Below are positions 9,347 to 16,668 of a DNA stretch of 64,000 bases, piece by piece. Source of the stretch: Roseivirga pacifica (GTDB lineage Bacteria; Bacteroidota; Bacteroidia; Cytophagales; Cyclobacteriaceae). Made by a program: the position numbers and the translations under genes. Position 1 is the first letter of the stretch, and every line of letters begins with the position of its first letter. The stretch spans positions 1,302,001 through 1,366,000 of the forward strand of contig NZ_FOIR01000002.1 of the NCBI RefSeq assembly GCF_900111145.1, read 5' to 3'. The notes beneath the pieces were generated by a model that saw nothing but the letters and a program-made list of their open reading frames with translations, was not told the origin of the DNA and made no database searches.

Positions 9347-10036
9347 TTAATCAATTATTGAACGACCGTTTAAGTCAGTTGTAAGGTACTCGGTCATCAC
9401 ATCAAAGAAGGGTCTCAACGCCAAAAATGTTTTAATCGTCTCATCAAAAAACGACTCCTTTAAAACCTCTTGATCCTTGAACTCTCTGAACACATACATC
9501 GATTTATACCGTAGCAAATCTATCGCCTCATGCTCTTTATCAAAACCCTTTGGAGCAGTCTTTACTTGATTTCCTTTTAGCACTCCAAACATAGATTTAA
9601 AAGCCTTATCATTTAGTACTTTTCTAAGTGGCTCATCATCCTGCGCTATCTGGTTTCGAAGTAATTTCAAGTCATCTGAATTCGGTCCATAAAAGCCACC
9701 ACCAACCACGGTTTCACCTGGCTTGAAAGAGAAGAAGTAACCACCTCTTAACTGAGGTTTAACCCTGGAGAAACTTCCAGCAAAACGAGGCTTATATGGG
9801 GTCTTATCTTTAGAGAATCTTGTATCTCTATAAATCCTCATCAGACTCTTTTTCCCACTCTCGGTTTGTAACTGATCGTGCGCCTGCATCGAGCTCAACA
9901 TAGCATCGGCAAATACTATGACAGCCGCATGCTCTTGCTCGTACCACGCCTTATTTTCATTGAACCACTCTCGCTCATTATTTTGATTCAACTTAGACAA
10001 AAACTCAAAGGTAGATTTTGGAATAACAGGGTTCAT
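9347..10036 (-). CDS. DUF2461 family protein (copy 2)
   Basis: A protein of 229 residues and a typical full-length DUF2461 (TIGR02453-like). The N terminus FLSKLNQNNEREWFNENKAWY, then RIYRDTRFSKDKTPYKPRFAG, GGYFFSFKPGETVVGGG and TAPKGFDKEHEAIDLLRYKS are the conserved blocks. This is the more canonical of the two tandem copies. The molecular function is unknown. It is the first gene of the pair; the 185 bases upstream hold only a weak hairpin (CTTACG/CGTAAG) and no clear promoter. Confidence 0.87.
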   Translation of the reverse strand: MNPVIPKSTFEFLSKLNQNNEREWFNENKAWYEQEHAAVIVFADAMLSSMQAHDQLQTESGKKSLMRIYRDTRFSKDKTPYKPRFAGSFSRVKPQLRGGYFFSFKPGETVVGGGFYGPNSDDLKLLRNQIAQDDEPLRKVLNDKAFKSMFGVLKGNQVKTAPKGFDKEHEAIDLLRYKSMYVFREFKDQEVLKESFFDETIKTFLALRPFFDVMTEYLTTDLNGRSIID

Positions 10037-10221
10037 TAATCATAATTTTATATTGAATTGAAAAAGAACTTACGCTTTAACACTTACACAAAAACGTAAG
10101 CCGTAGGTCAAGTAAAATTCAAAGTCACTAAGTTCTATTATTAAACAAAAGCCAAGCTACTACTGAACCAGAAAAGTAATCTTGCATCACCTGACTTTAC
10201 AGAAACAAACCAAACCATCAA

Positions 10222-11127
10222 TCAGTTTGAAATCTTATGATTTTCATATTTATTTGGCTTTAGCAAATTCGTTAATTGAGCGAGTTCCTCGTGAGACAAT
10301 TGCTCAGCTCCATGAAACGACAAAGCATCTTGTAGATGCGCTTGGGTTCTAATTCCAAGCACTACGGATGTAACCTTCTCATTTGCGAGAACCCACTGCA
10401 GCATCACATCAAAAACTGATCTTTTCTCATTTGAGAATAACAAAACCATATCTCTCAATGAATCAATTGATTTACTATCATAATCTAAGTAGTTACTTAA
10501 ATCATTTTTAAGCAATTTACCCTTAGCAAAAGCACCTCGCACCATCACACCTACCCCTGCCTCTGCCAAAATATTTAACACCTCCTCTTCAGGTCTTCTA
10601 TCCAACAAACTATACTGAAGCATATCACTCACTATATCAGAATGCCCTACAAAACGAGCAATCACATTGGGCCTAATGGAAGATAGTCCATAATACTTAA
10701 TCTTACCTTTCTCTTTTAAAAGTTCAAAAGCTTCAACCGTGTCTTCAAAAGGATCCTCAATCGTTCCGCCATGTAATTGGCAAATATCAATCTGCTCAAC
10801 AGCTAAGCGTTTCAGACTTCTATCTACTGTTTTCAAAATGTACTCCTTAGATGGATTCCATCTCCAACCCTCACCGTTTGGATTTGGTTCATTACCAACT
10901 TTTGTAGCAACAATCACCTCATTTCTAAAAGCTGAAATAGCCTTACCTAAGGTGATTTCATTCATTCCGTTTTGGTAAATGTCAGCTGTATCAAAGTAAT
11001 TAACACCACCCTCATATGCCTGATGAATTAGGCGAGAATTCACCTGATGATCCAACCCCAAAGACATACAACCGAAAGCAATTTCAGACACTTTAAGTCC
11101 AGCCTTTTTCAATACCCTATACTTCAT
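10222..11127 (-). CDS. Aldo/keto reductase
   Basis: A protein of 301 residues, a TIM-barrel NAD(P)H-dependent oxidoreductase. The catalytic tetrad can be placed: Asp46 and Tyr51 in YFDTADIYQNG, Lys76 in ATKVG, and His119 in QLHGG. The family reduces aldehydes and ketones to alcohols; the substrate cannot be told. It begins with GCMSLG-type AKR sequence rather than a longer N terminus. The start ATG shares its A with the TAA stop of the AI-2E-type permease gene (TAATG), so it is translationally coupled. The coupling to a permease is not a known functional pair. Confidence 0.9.
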   Translation of the reverse strand: MKYRVLKKAGLKVSEIAFGCMSLGLDHQVNSRLIHQAYEGGVNYFDTADIYQNGMNEITLGKAISAFRNEVIVATKVGNEPNPNGEGWRWNPSKEYILKTVDRSLKRLAVEQIDICQLHGGTIEDPFEDTVEAFELLKEKGKIKYYGLSSIRPNVIARFVGHSDIVSDMLQYSLLDRRPEEEVLNILAEAGVGVMVRGAFAKGKLLKNDLSNYLDYDSKSIDSLRDMVLLFSNEKRSVFDVMLQWVLANEKVTSVVLGIRTQAHLQDALSFHGAEQLSHEELAQLTNLLKPNKYENHKISN

Positions 11128-12209
11128 TATTCGTCTTCAAAATCCCGCTCAAGTTCTTCAATATTTCCATTCTCTGTAAGCATAATTGCCACCCCTTTGG
11201 TTGAAGGAAACTGCGCACAAATAATAATAATTACTGAGACAATAGGCACGGATAGAATCATACCTAAAACACCCCAGATAGAACCCCATAAAGAGAGCGC
11301 TATTATTACTACAAGAGGACTTAGATTTAGGGACTTCCCCATTACTTTCGGCTCTATATAATTACCCACTATAATTTGTACTAATTCAACACAGACCAAC
11401 ACATAAACGAAAGGCCAAAACGAGGCAAATTGAAAGACTGAAAAGATTGCTGGAAGTAGTGTAGCCACCAACGAACCGATGTAGGGAATGTAGTTTAAAA
11501 TGAAAATTATGAAGGCCCAAAGCACAGGAAAATCAACCCCAAGAATTAGCAACACAACGTAACTAATTACAGCAGTTAGTAAACTCATTTCAGTCTTAAC
11601 AGTGAAGTATTTATTAACCGCTAAACTGATGCGCTGGATGGTCTGCATAACATGGCGCCTTCTGTGCTGGGCATGAAACACACCGTTAAGTTTTTGATCG
11701 AAATAGTTCTCTTCGAAAATGAAGAAGATCACGTAAACTATTACCAAAGCAAAGTTACCAAGCGTGGAACTCACCGAGCTAAACACACCAGAAACTATAC
11801 TCTTATAATCAAGTTCGGCTATCCACTTTTCGATCTGCGGAAATAGCTCCCCAAAAAAATCATACTCCTTGAATTTACTTAAGAACACAGTCAGGTTTTC
11901 ATCGTACTTACTGGCGTTTTCCGAGATTAGATTAATATTGAGTGAAATTACCTGAACTATTCCAAACAGCACGAACAAGGTGAGCAAAAAGGCCATTAGA
12001 CGCTGAAGCCACAACGGCAAATACTTACCATTTACTTGAAGCTTACCAATGTATTTTCTGGCAGTTCTGATGAGGTACCAAATGACCATAGCTAAAACTA
12101 TCGGCTCCAGAAAACTCCTGAAATAGATTAGAAAGATTGAGATACCGGTAATGATAATGATCCAATACGCTGCACTTTGCAGGTTTCTCTCGGTTAAGTC
12201 AGTTTTCAT
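11127..12209 (-). CDS. AI-2E family transporter (PF01594-type permease)
   Basis: A protein of 360 residues with about eight membrane helices: two near 15-45, one near 68-92, then a soluble stretch (about 95-140), then a block from about 145 to 345. The C-terminal segments FPVLWAFIIFILNYIPYIGS and PKVMGKSLNLSPLVVIIAL are family signatures. Members export autoinducer-2 or act as Na+/H+ antiporters; assignment to AI-2 itself is weak. It ends in an acidic tail (ELERDFEDE). First gene of a coupled pair with the aldo/keto reductase. Confidence 0.87.
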   Translation of the reverse strand: MKTDLTERNLQSAAYWIIIITGISIFLIYFRSFLEPIVLAMVIWYLIRTARKYIGKLQVNGKYLPLWLQRLMAFLLTLFVLFGIVQVISLNINLISENASKYDENLTVFLSKFKEYDFFGELFPQIEKWIAELDYKSIVSGVFSSVSSTLGNFALVIVYVIFFIFEENYFDQKLNGVFHAQHRRRHVMQTIQRISLAVNKYFTVKTEMSLLTAVISYVVLLILGVDFPVLWAFIIFILNYIPYIGSLVATLLPAIFSVFQFASFWPFVYVLVCVELVQIIVGNYIEPKVMGKSLNLSPLVVIIALSLWGSIWGVLGMILSVPIVSVIIIICAQFPSTKGVAIMLTENGNIEELERDFEDE

Positions 12210-12346
12210 AAGGTTTTTCGATTATCGGAAGATACAACATTTCCTAAAAGCCTAAACCTCCCATCCCCTAAACAACTGACGCACAACAAGAATTGATTTC
12301 AAGCAAAAAAAGAAGAACAAAACATCAATATTTTTTCGCTGTTCAC

Positions 12347-12378
12347 TTGATGTTCAAAAATCATTTTCCGTATATTTG
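12347..12378 (+). promoter_or_regulatory. Promoter of tRNA-Arg (TCT)
   Basis: TTG at 12347-12349 and TATATTTG at 12371-12378 with 21 bases between: a clear match to the Bacteroidota -33/-7 consensus. The start of transcription would be about 20 bases before the tRNA. The remaining sequence from 12210 to 12346 shows no gene. Confidence 0.75.
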
Positions 12379-12402
12379 CACTCGCTTTTACAAAAGCACG
12401 TT

Positions 12403-12476
12403 GGTCTGCTAGCTCAACTGGATAGAGCAACTGCCTTCTAAGCAGTAGGTTTCAGGTTCGAGTCCTGAGCGGATCA
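12403..12476 (+). tRNA. tRNA-Arg (anticodon TCT)
   Basis: The acceptor GGTCTGC (12403-12409) pairs with GCGGATC (12469-12475), discriminator A at 12476. D arm GCTC...GAGC. Anticodon arm ACTGC-CTTCTAA-GCAGT, anticodon TCT. T arm CAGG-TTCGAGT-CCTG. CCA is not encoded (CCC follows). Confidence 0.95.
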
Positions 12477-12490
12477 CCCAGACCAAATGG

Positions 12491-12521
12491 AAAGCCTCAG
12501 CAGAAATGTTGAGGCTTTTTT
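12491..12521 (+). terminator. Intrinsic terminator of tRNA-Arg (TCT)
   Basis: AAAGCCTCA (12491-12499) pairs with TGAGGCTTT (12510-12518), followed by T residues to 12521 on the plus strand, 14 bases beyond the tRNA. Confidence 0.8.
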
Positions 12522-12524
12522 CAT

Positions 12525-12552
12525 TAAAAAAGGCATGACTCTCGCCATGCCC
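12525..12552 (-). terminator. Intrinsic terminator of the GAF/HATPase gene
   Basis: GGCATG (12532-12537) pairs with CATGCC (12546-12551); on the minus strand the hairpin is followed by six T (plus-strand A run 12526-12531). It lies 30 bases beyond the stop codon at 12582, back to back with the tRNA terminator. Confidence 0.78.
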
Positions 12553-12581
12553 TTTCTTCACACTAAACGTGTAACAACACC

Positions 12582-13904
12582 CTATTTTTTTGGTAGCACA
12601 AGCTTAAATGTTGCTCCTTCGCCTTCCTTACTCTCAAAACTAAGCTCACCACCTAGCTTGTCCGTAACTATCTTTGCAATACTTAGTCCTACACCAAGTC
12701 CTTTCGAAATACTCACATTAGAAGCCCTGAAAAATGGCTCAAAAATCTTCTTTTGCTCTTCCTCTGGTATCCCGACCCCAATATCTTTCACCCTAAACAC
12801 AACCTTATCTTCGGTCTCCTTACAGTCGATTTTCACCTCAGAAGAAAAATTACTGTAAGCCAAGGCATTATACACCAACACATCCATAATAGTCTTGACC
12901 AATTGAATTGGCTTCTCTAGAATCAAGGCGGGATTATCTATGCAAAAACTCACCCTTTTATTTTTGTTCAGTTGACTAAAGTCATCCGTGCTGATCTCTT
13001 CTAGGAAATTCATAGCTTCCACATTACCACCTTCTGGCAATTCATCGTTCTGAACTTGCTCGTAGATTCCGGCATTTTCTGCCACTCTTTTTAACCCCAA
13101 AAGCGAGTGCTTGATTTTTGAAAGGTTAGAGCTTAAAGAAATAGACTGAGACACCCCAAGCGGCATATGCTTGTTCAGCTCCTCAAGCTTACCAGTCGCC
13201 TCAACAGTTACCTCCACGGTTTCTTTCAACTCCTTCACGGTACTATTAAGTAGCAACTTGGTTGCCTTTTCGCTCTCCTCCAATGCTTTCAACTTGGCTT
13301 TTAAGCCATCTATTTCCTTCTGCTTGGCGGAAATCTCTTTTTTACCCGTGTACTCTACTTTATACTTAAGATCTTTCGATTGCAGCTTAAGAAAGCCAGA
13401 CAGGTCGTTATACATTAGGCGCGACTGCAATTGATTCATCACCAAGTGTGAGAGTGACTGCAAGGAAGATAGCTGAGCTTCCGAAAAGTCCTTCTTATTG
13501 GAATCGAAAACACAAAGCACTCCCAAAGCTCTTCCATTTCGATCTACGATTGGTGCACCGGCATAGCTCTTAATTTCTGGCCCCTCAACAACTAATGGAT
13601 TATCTTTAAAACGCTCATCGTCCGAGGTGTCTGCCACCACCATAACCGACTCTGGTGCATGGATGGCATGCCCACAAAAAGACACACTGCGCGATGTCTC
13701 GGTAGCATTCAAGCCCAACACAGACTTAAACCACTGCCGTTCTATATCAATTAATGTAATGGCGGCCATATTGGTTTCGCAAATATTGGCGGCCAACTGA
13801 GTTATTTCATCAAATTCCTTCTCAGGTTTTGTATCAAGGATTTGATAAGCTTGTAATGCTTGGATTCTCTCCAATTCGTTAGTTGTAGGTGTTGCTTCGA
13901 TCAT
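12582..13904 (-). CDS. GAF-domain histidine-kinase-like protein lacking a canonical H box
   Basis: A cytosolic protein of 440 residues. A GAF domain covers about 30-160 (SVSFCGHAIHAPE and SYAGAPIVDRNGRALGVLCVFD are typical for GAF-containing kinases of bacteria). A coiled coil of about 165-245 follows. The C terminus is a HATPase_c domain: N346 (N box), DIGVGIP at 374-380 (G1) and GLGVGLSIA at 402-410 (G2). Between them no normal HisKA motif (H-E/D-x-R-x-P) is seen; His246 (KHMPLG) and His266 (KIKHSLLG) are the only candidates. It could phosphorylate in trans, or be a degenerate regulator. No partner response regulator is adjacent. ATG start at 13904. Confidence 0.8.
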   Translation of the reverse strand: MIEATPTTNELERIQALQAYQILDTKPEKEFDEITQLAANICETNMAAITLIDIERQWFKSVLGLNATETSRSVSFCGHAIHAPESVMVVADTSDDERFKDNPLVVEGPEIKSYAGAPIVDRNGRALGVLCVFDSNKKDFSEAQLSSLQSLSHLVMNQLQSRLMYNDLSGFLKLQSKDLKYKVEYTGKKEISAKQKEIDGLKAKLKALEESEKATKLLLNSTVKELKETVEVTVEATGKLEELNKHMPLGVSQSISLSSNLSKIKHSLLGLKRVAENAGIYEQVQNDELPEGGNVEAMNFLEEISTDDFSQLNKNKRVSFCIDNPALILEKPIQLVKTIMDVLVYNALAYSNFSSEVKIDCKETEDKVVFRVKDIGVGIPEEEQKKIFEPFFRASNVSISKGLGVGLSIAKIVTDKLGGELSFESKEGEGATFKLVLPKK

Positions 13905-13950
13905 CTTCTTAAAATTTCACACGCTTTTCTTAATTCACACACACAAATCG

Positions 13951-14412
13951 TTAGAACGAAATCAGTTTTACATTTGCCTTTAGGCTAAAGAAAGGGTAAC
14001 CATCACTTCGGCTAACACCAGACTGAATGGCTACTCTTTGATTTACATTCCAACGCATTGATAATTCTGGCAGCAAGGCAACGAACTGATTGTCGAATAG
14101 CCCAAGATTTAAACCTGCCAGCACCTGAAACTTTTTGTAAGGATTGAAAATGTAAGATACATTTCCACCATGGTGCACTTTGCTTGCGGTAACTTCTCCT
14201 ACTGAAGAAAGATAGTAGTAGCTAACCTCCATTCTATCTTTATAGCCAATACCGGCCGATACGCCTGTTTTCCACCCCCTGATTGAACGGGTGGTAAAAC
14301 TTGAGGCAGTAACCGACATTGCACTACGCTGATTCCTTTGTTTATAGAAGGATTGGGCGCTAAGATTAGCCACCCCAAGAATCATTAATAGTATGGTAAA
14401 ATACACCTTCAT
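13951..14412 (-). CDS. Small secreted beta-barrel-like protein
   Basis: A protein of 153 residues with a signal peptide (to about NLSAQ, residue 20). The mature part alternates polar and hydrophobic residues in short strands (TGVSAGIGYKDRMEVSYYY, QVLAGLNLGLF) and ends in SLKANVKLISF, as an outer-membrane beta strand would. It is similar in pattern and size to the product of 15267-15725. No named family is recognised. It lies 46 bases upstream of the GAF/HATPase gene on the same strand and may be co-transcribed with it. Confidence 0.65.
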   Translation of the reverse strand: MKVYFTILLMILGVANLSAQSFYKQRNQRSAMSVTASSFTTRSIRGWKTGVSAGIGYKDRMEVSYYYLSSVGEVTASKVHHGGNVSYIFNPYKKFQVLAGLNLGLFDNQFVALLPELSMRWNVNQRVAIQSGVSRSDGYPFFSLKANVKLISF

Positions 14413-14572
14413 GGTTTTAGTTATTGTTCATTAGCTAAATTATATAACTACTTACATGGATTCTTAAGCAGAATTCGGAATTGCATTTCTAAGCGTTACA
14501 CTTAGAAGCCTAGGCGATAGCGCAAAAGGCTTTTACTAAATAAATATTGTGAGGTAGTTATCGGCCTGGGTT

Positions 14573-14608
14573 GAAAAAAGAAAGAGACACCCTAACGAAT
14601 GCCTCTTT
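14573..14608 (-). terminator. Intrinsic terminator of the lipoprotein gene
   Basis: AAAGAGACA (14581-14589) pairs with TGCCTCTTT (14600-14608), one G-U pair included. On the minus strand the hairpin continues into C followed by six T. It lies 36 bases past the stop at 14644. Confidence 0.75.
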
Positions 14609-14643
14609 ATTGAACAACACCAAAACCATTACTGGCTTGACCT

Positions 14644-15255
14644 TTATTCAGCGTTGCTGAACATCTCTTTTATATAAATGCTTATATCGTGCGGAGCGGC
14701 TTCGTTTCCGCCAAAGTATGGGTAGAGCAAGTAGTAAACACCCAACTTGTCCTCAACACCTCTTTCCATGGTAATTCTTGCCTCGCTCCCCACACTCATC
14801 AAAAACTCATTTTCAAACATTGCTATACTATAAGTAACCGTTTCGCCTATGGGCACATTTGTTATCGACACAAACTTGCGCTTGCCCGCCAGATACTGGT
14901 AGCCAAATATTTCTACCATATCCCTCTCTTGATTGTACCGCCAACCAAAGCGGATACTGTAGTCGTGATGCGTTTTATTAGCTTCTGAAAAGCCCATCAG
15001 TTTATTTATGTCGTCTTGATTCTTGTTTCCTAAGTCGTACCTAGCCGAACCGTCAAATCTGGCGGTGAATGTCAGTTCCGACTGCTTAAGCGTTCTCATT
15101 TTATCAGTAGGCCAGCCTCCAACAAGCTTACTTTCATGTGCTCCGGCTGCGATTCTATACTCTTGCTCTGGCACCACATACAAATCGCTACACGATACCA
15201 GACTTAGCAAAGTCAATATTGCCATTAAGATTAATCCGAGTTTTAGATTTTTCAT
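14644..15255 (-). CDS. Putative lipoprotein of unknown function
   Basis: A protein of 203 residues starting at the ATG at 15255; an upstream in-frame TTG at 15282 would overlap the preceding gene and spoil the signal peptide. The N terminus MKNLKLGLILMAILTLLSL ends in the lipobox LVSC, then SDLYVV. The mature part has strands such as ELTFTARFDGSARYDLG and EIFGYQYLAGKRK and no domain I recognise. It lies 11 bases after the stop of the small secreted protein at 15267, so the two form a unit and probably meet in the envelope. Acidic residues after the cysteine are limited to one Asp at +3. Confidence 0.65.
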   Translation of the reverse strand: MKNLKLGLILMAILTLLSLVSCSDLYVVPEQEYRIAAGAHESKLVGGWPTDKMRTLKQSELTFTARFDGSARYDLGNKNQDDINKLMGFSEANKTHHDYSIRFGWRYNQERDMVEIFGYQYLAGKRKFVSITNVPIGETVTYSIAMFENEFLMSVGSEARITMERGVEDKLGVYYLLYPYFGGNEAAPHDISIYIKEMFSNAE

Positions 15256-15266
15256 GACAGCAGCGT

Positions 15267-15725
15267 TTAGTAAATATTCCAAATCAACTTTAAGCTGCCA
15301 CCGGCCTTTTCACCCATCCCATATTCAAAACCCAGCTTGGTGTTCCAACCTAGATCTACCCTGAGCTCTGCCCCGACAAAAACCTTCTTCCATTCACCAT
15401 TGAAGGTATTGAGCCTTACAGCCGGACCAAGGTCGAAACAATCGTTTATCGGGAATACCATAGCAGCATACAGCCCTGCCCATCGGTTATCCATATAAGT
15501 TTCTGAGAAATCGTAGTCGCGGGTATGGAAGTAACTTAGATTGAAACGCTCGTTGACATTTACGCCTATACTAGCACCGATTAACATGCTGTTATCGTAA
15601 TTAGCTACAGTTGGCGCCACCTGAAAAGAAACATTCTTAGGACTTTGATTTCTGTAGTAATAAGATTGTGAGAATGCCCAGTTCGCACATAACATTAGGG
15701 CTGCGGAAATAATTAGCTTTTTCAT
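15267..15725 (-). CDS. Small secreted outer-membrane-barrel-like protein
   Basis: A protein of 152 residues from the ATG at 15725; the longer frame upstream to 15764 adds a non-signal leader and was rejected. Signal peptide MKKLIISAALMLCANWAFSQ. The mature part is built of beta strands (NSMLIGASIGVNVNERFNL, FDLGPAVRLNTFNGEWKKV, TKLGFEYGMGEKAGGSLKL) ending in IWNIY, consistent with an eight-strand barrel. It shares the start SYYYRNQSP with the SFYKQRNQR of 13951-14412, hinting at a duplication. First gene of a pair with the lipoprotein gene. Function unknown. Confidence 0.65.
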   Translation of the reverse strand: MKKLIISAALMLCANWAFSQSYYYRNQSPKNVSFQVAPTVANYDNSMLIGASIGVNVNERFNLSYFHTRDYDFSETYMDNRWAGLYAAMVFPINDCFDLGPAVRLNTFNGEWKKVFVGAELRVDLGWNTKLGFEYGMGEKAGGSLKLIWNIY

Positions 15726-15957
15726 GATTTTAGTGTTTGATGAAGTTCTTTGTTCACATACCAAAGTTGCTCATGAAAAAGCTCGTATAGGTGAGGAGAA
15801 CACGGCTATAAAAAAAGCGGCATTTCACACACAAAAACCAGTAAAAGTGCTAGTGGAAAGCAGTAGAAAATTCACCTAGTTGGCCAGTAGGTAATTAACC
15901 TATAACACTAGGTATTTGAGCAATAAGGAAAGCACCAAAAGCAGGAGACTCCAAAAC

Positions 15958-15990
15958 AAAAAAAGCCCAACAGCACAGCCATTGGGTCTT
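15958..15990 (-). terminator. Intrinsic terminator of the kinase/response-regulator operon
   Basis: CCCAA (15966-15970) pairs with TTGGG (15983-15987), with further GC pairing inside the loop. On the minus strand it is followed by seven T (plus-strand A run 15958-15964). It lies about 20 bases past the response-regulator stop at 16009. Confidence 0.6.
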
Positions 15991-16008
15991 CTACCAAGTG
16001 TTTAAACA

Positions 16009-16668
16009 CTAAATATCATCGAACAGGCGCTTTTCCAGCGCCCATATTGCTAAGCCTGCCATATTTTTATGACCAGTTTTTTCAAGTAAGTTTCTTTTAT
16101 GGGCTTCTACAGTTCTTACCGAAATGAAGAGTTTTTCGGCAATTTCCCCATTGGAAAACTCTTTAATAATTAAATGGAGTACTTCCTTTTCTCTTTTTGT
16201 AAGTGGAATATCGAGCGAAACAGCGCTTTTAGTTTGTTTACCGCCTCGCAAATGATCCATTATGGTATTGGTTACCTCAGGGCTGTAATAGTTTCTACCT
16301 TCATAAACCTCCAATATGGCTTTTACTATCTCTTCTTGCGAAGCTGACTTTAAAACGTAGCCATTAACACCATAATTGAGCATTTTCTTGATATGCTGTG
16401 TTTCACTGAGCATAGTAAGCGCGACTATCTTAACACTTAACCCTTCTTCTTTTAGCTGCTTTACTAATTCAATACCATCCATAGAGGGCATTACTATATC
16501 GGTAAGCAGCACATCAAAGTCAGCGCCTGCTTTAATCATATTAAGTGCTTCCTGACCATGGTTGGCCTGACCAACCACCGTAAAACGCCCATCATCTTCC
16601 AGATAAGAATCGATAGCGTCACGAATCATTTTATGATCATCAACTAAAAACACTTTAATTTCACTCAT
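16009..16668 (-). CDS. NarL/LuxR-type response regulator
   Basis: A protein of 219 residues. Receiver domain about 1-120 with the acid pair in FLVDDHK (Asp10, Asp11), phospho-acceptor Asp57 (LLTDIVMPSMDG), and Lys107 (YVLKSAS). Linker, then a LuxR-type HTH at about 150-215 (LTKREKEVLHLI, NGEIAEKLFISVRTVEAHKRNLLEKTG). It should be phosphorylated by the HisKA_3 kinase whose gene ends inside its start (ATGA overlap at 16665-16668), a textbook NarX/NarL-type pair. Target genes are not evident; the neighbouring secreted-protein genes on the same strand are candidates. Confidence 0.93.
   Translation of the reverse strand: MSEIKVFLVDDHKMIRDAIDSYLEDDGRFTVVGQANHGQEALNMIKAGADFDVLLTDIVMPSMDGIELVKQLKEEGLSVKIVALTMLSETQHIKKMLNYGVNGYVLKSASQEEIVKAILEVYEGRNYYSPEVTNTIMDHLRGGKQTKSAVSLDIPLTKREKEVLHLIIKEFSNGEIAEKLFISVRTVEAHKRNLLEKTGHKNMAGLAIWALEKRLFDDI

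Noticed and set aside
12487-12858. Plus-strand open frame of 123 codons after tRNA-Arg
   Set aside because: It begins in the terminator of the tRNA and runs antisense to the HATPase domain of the minus-strand kinase-like gene.
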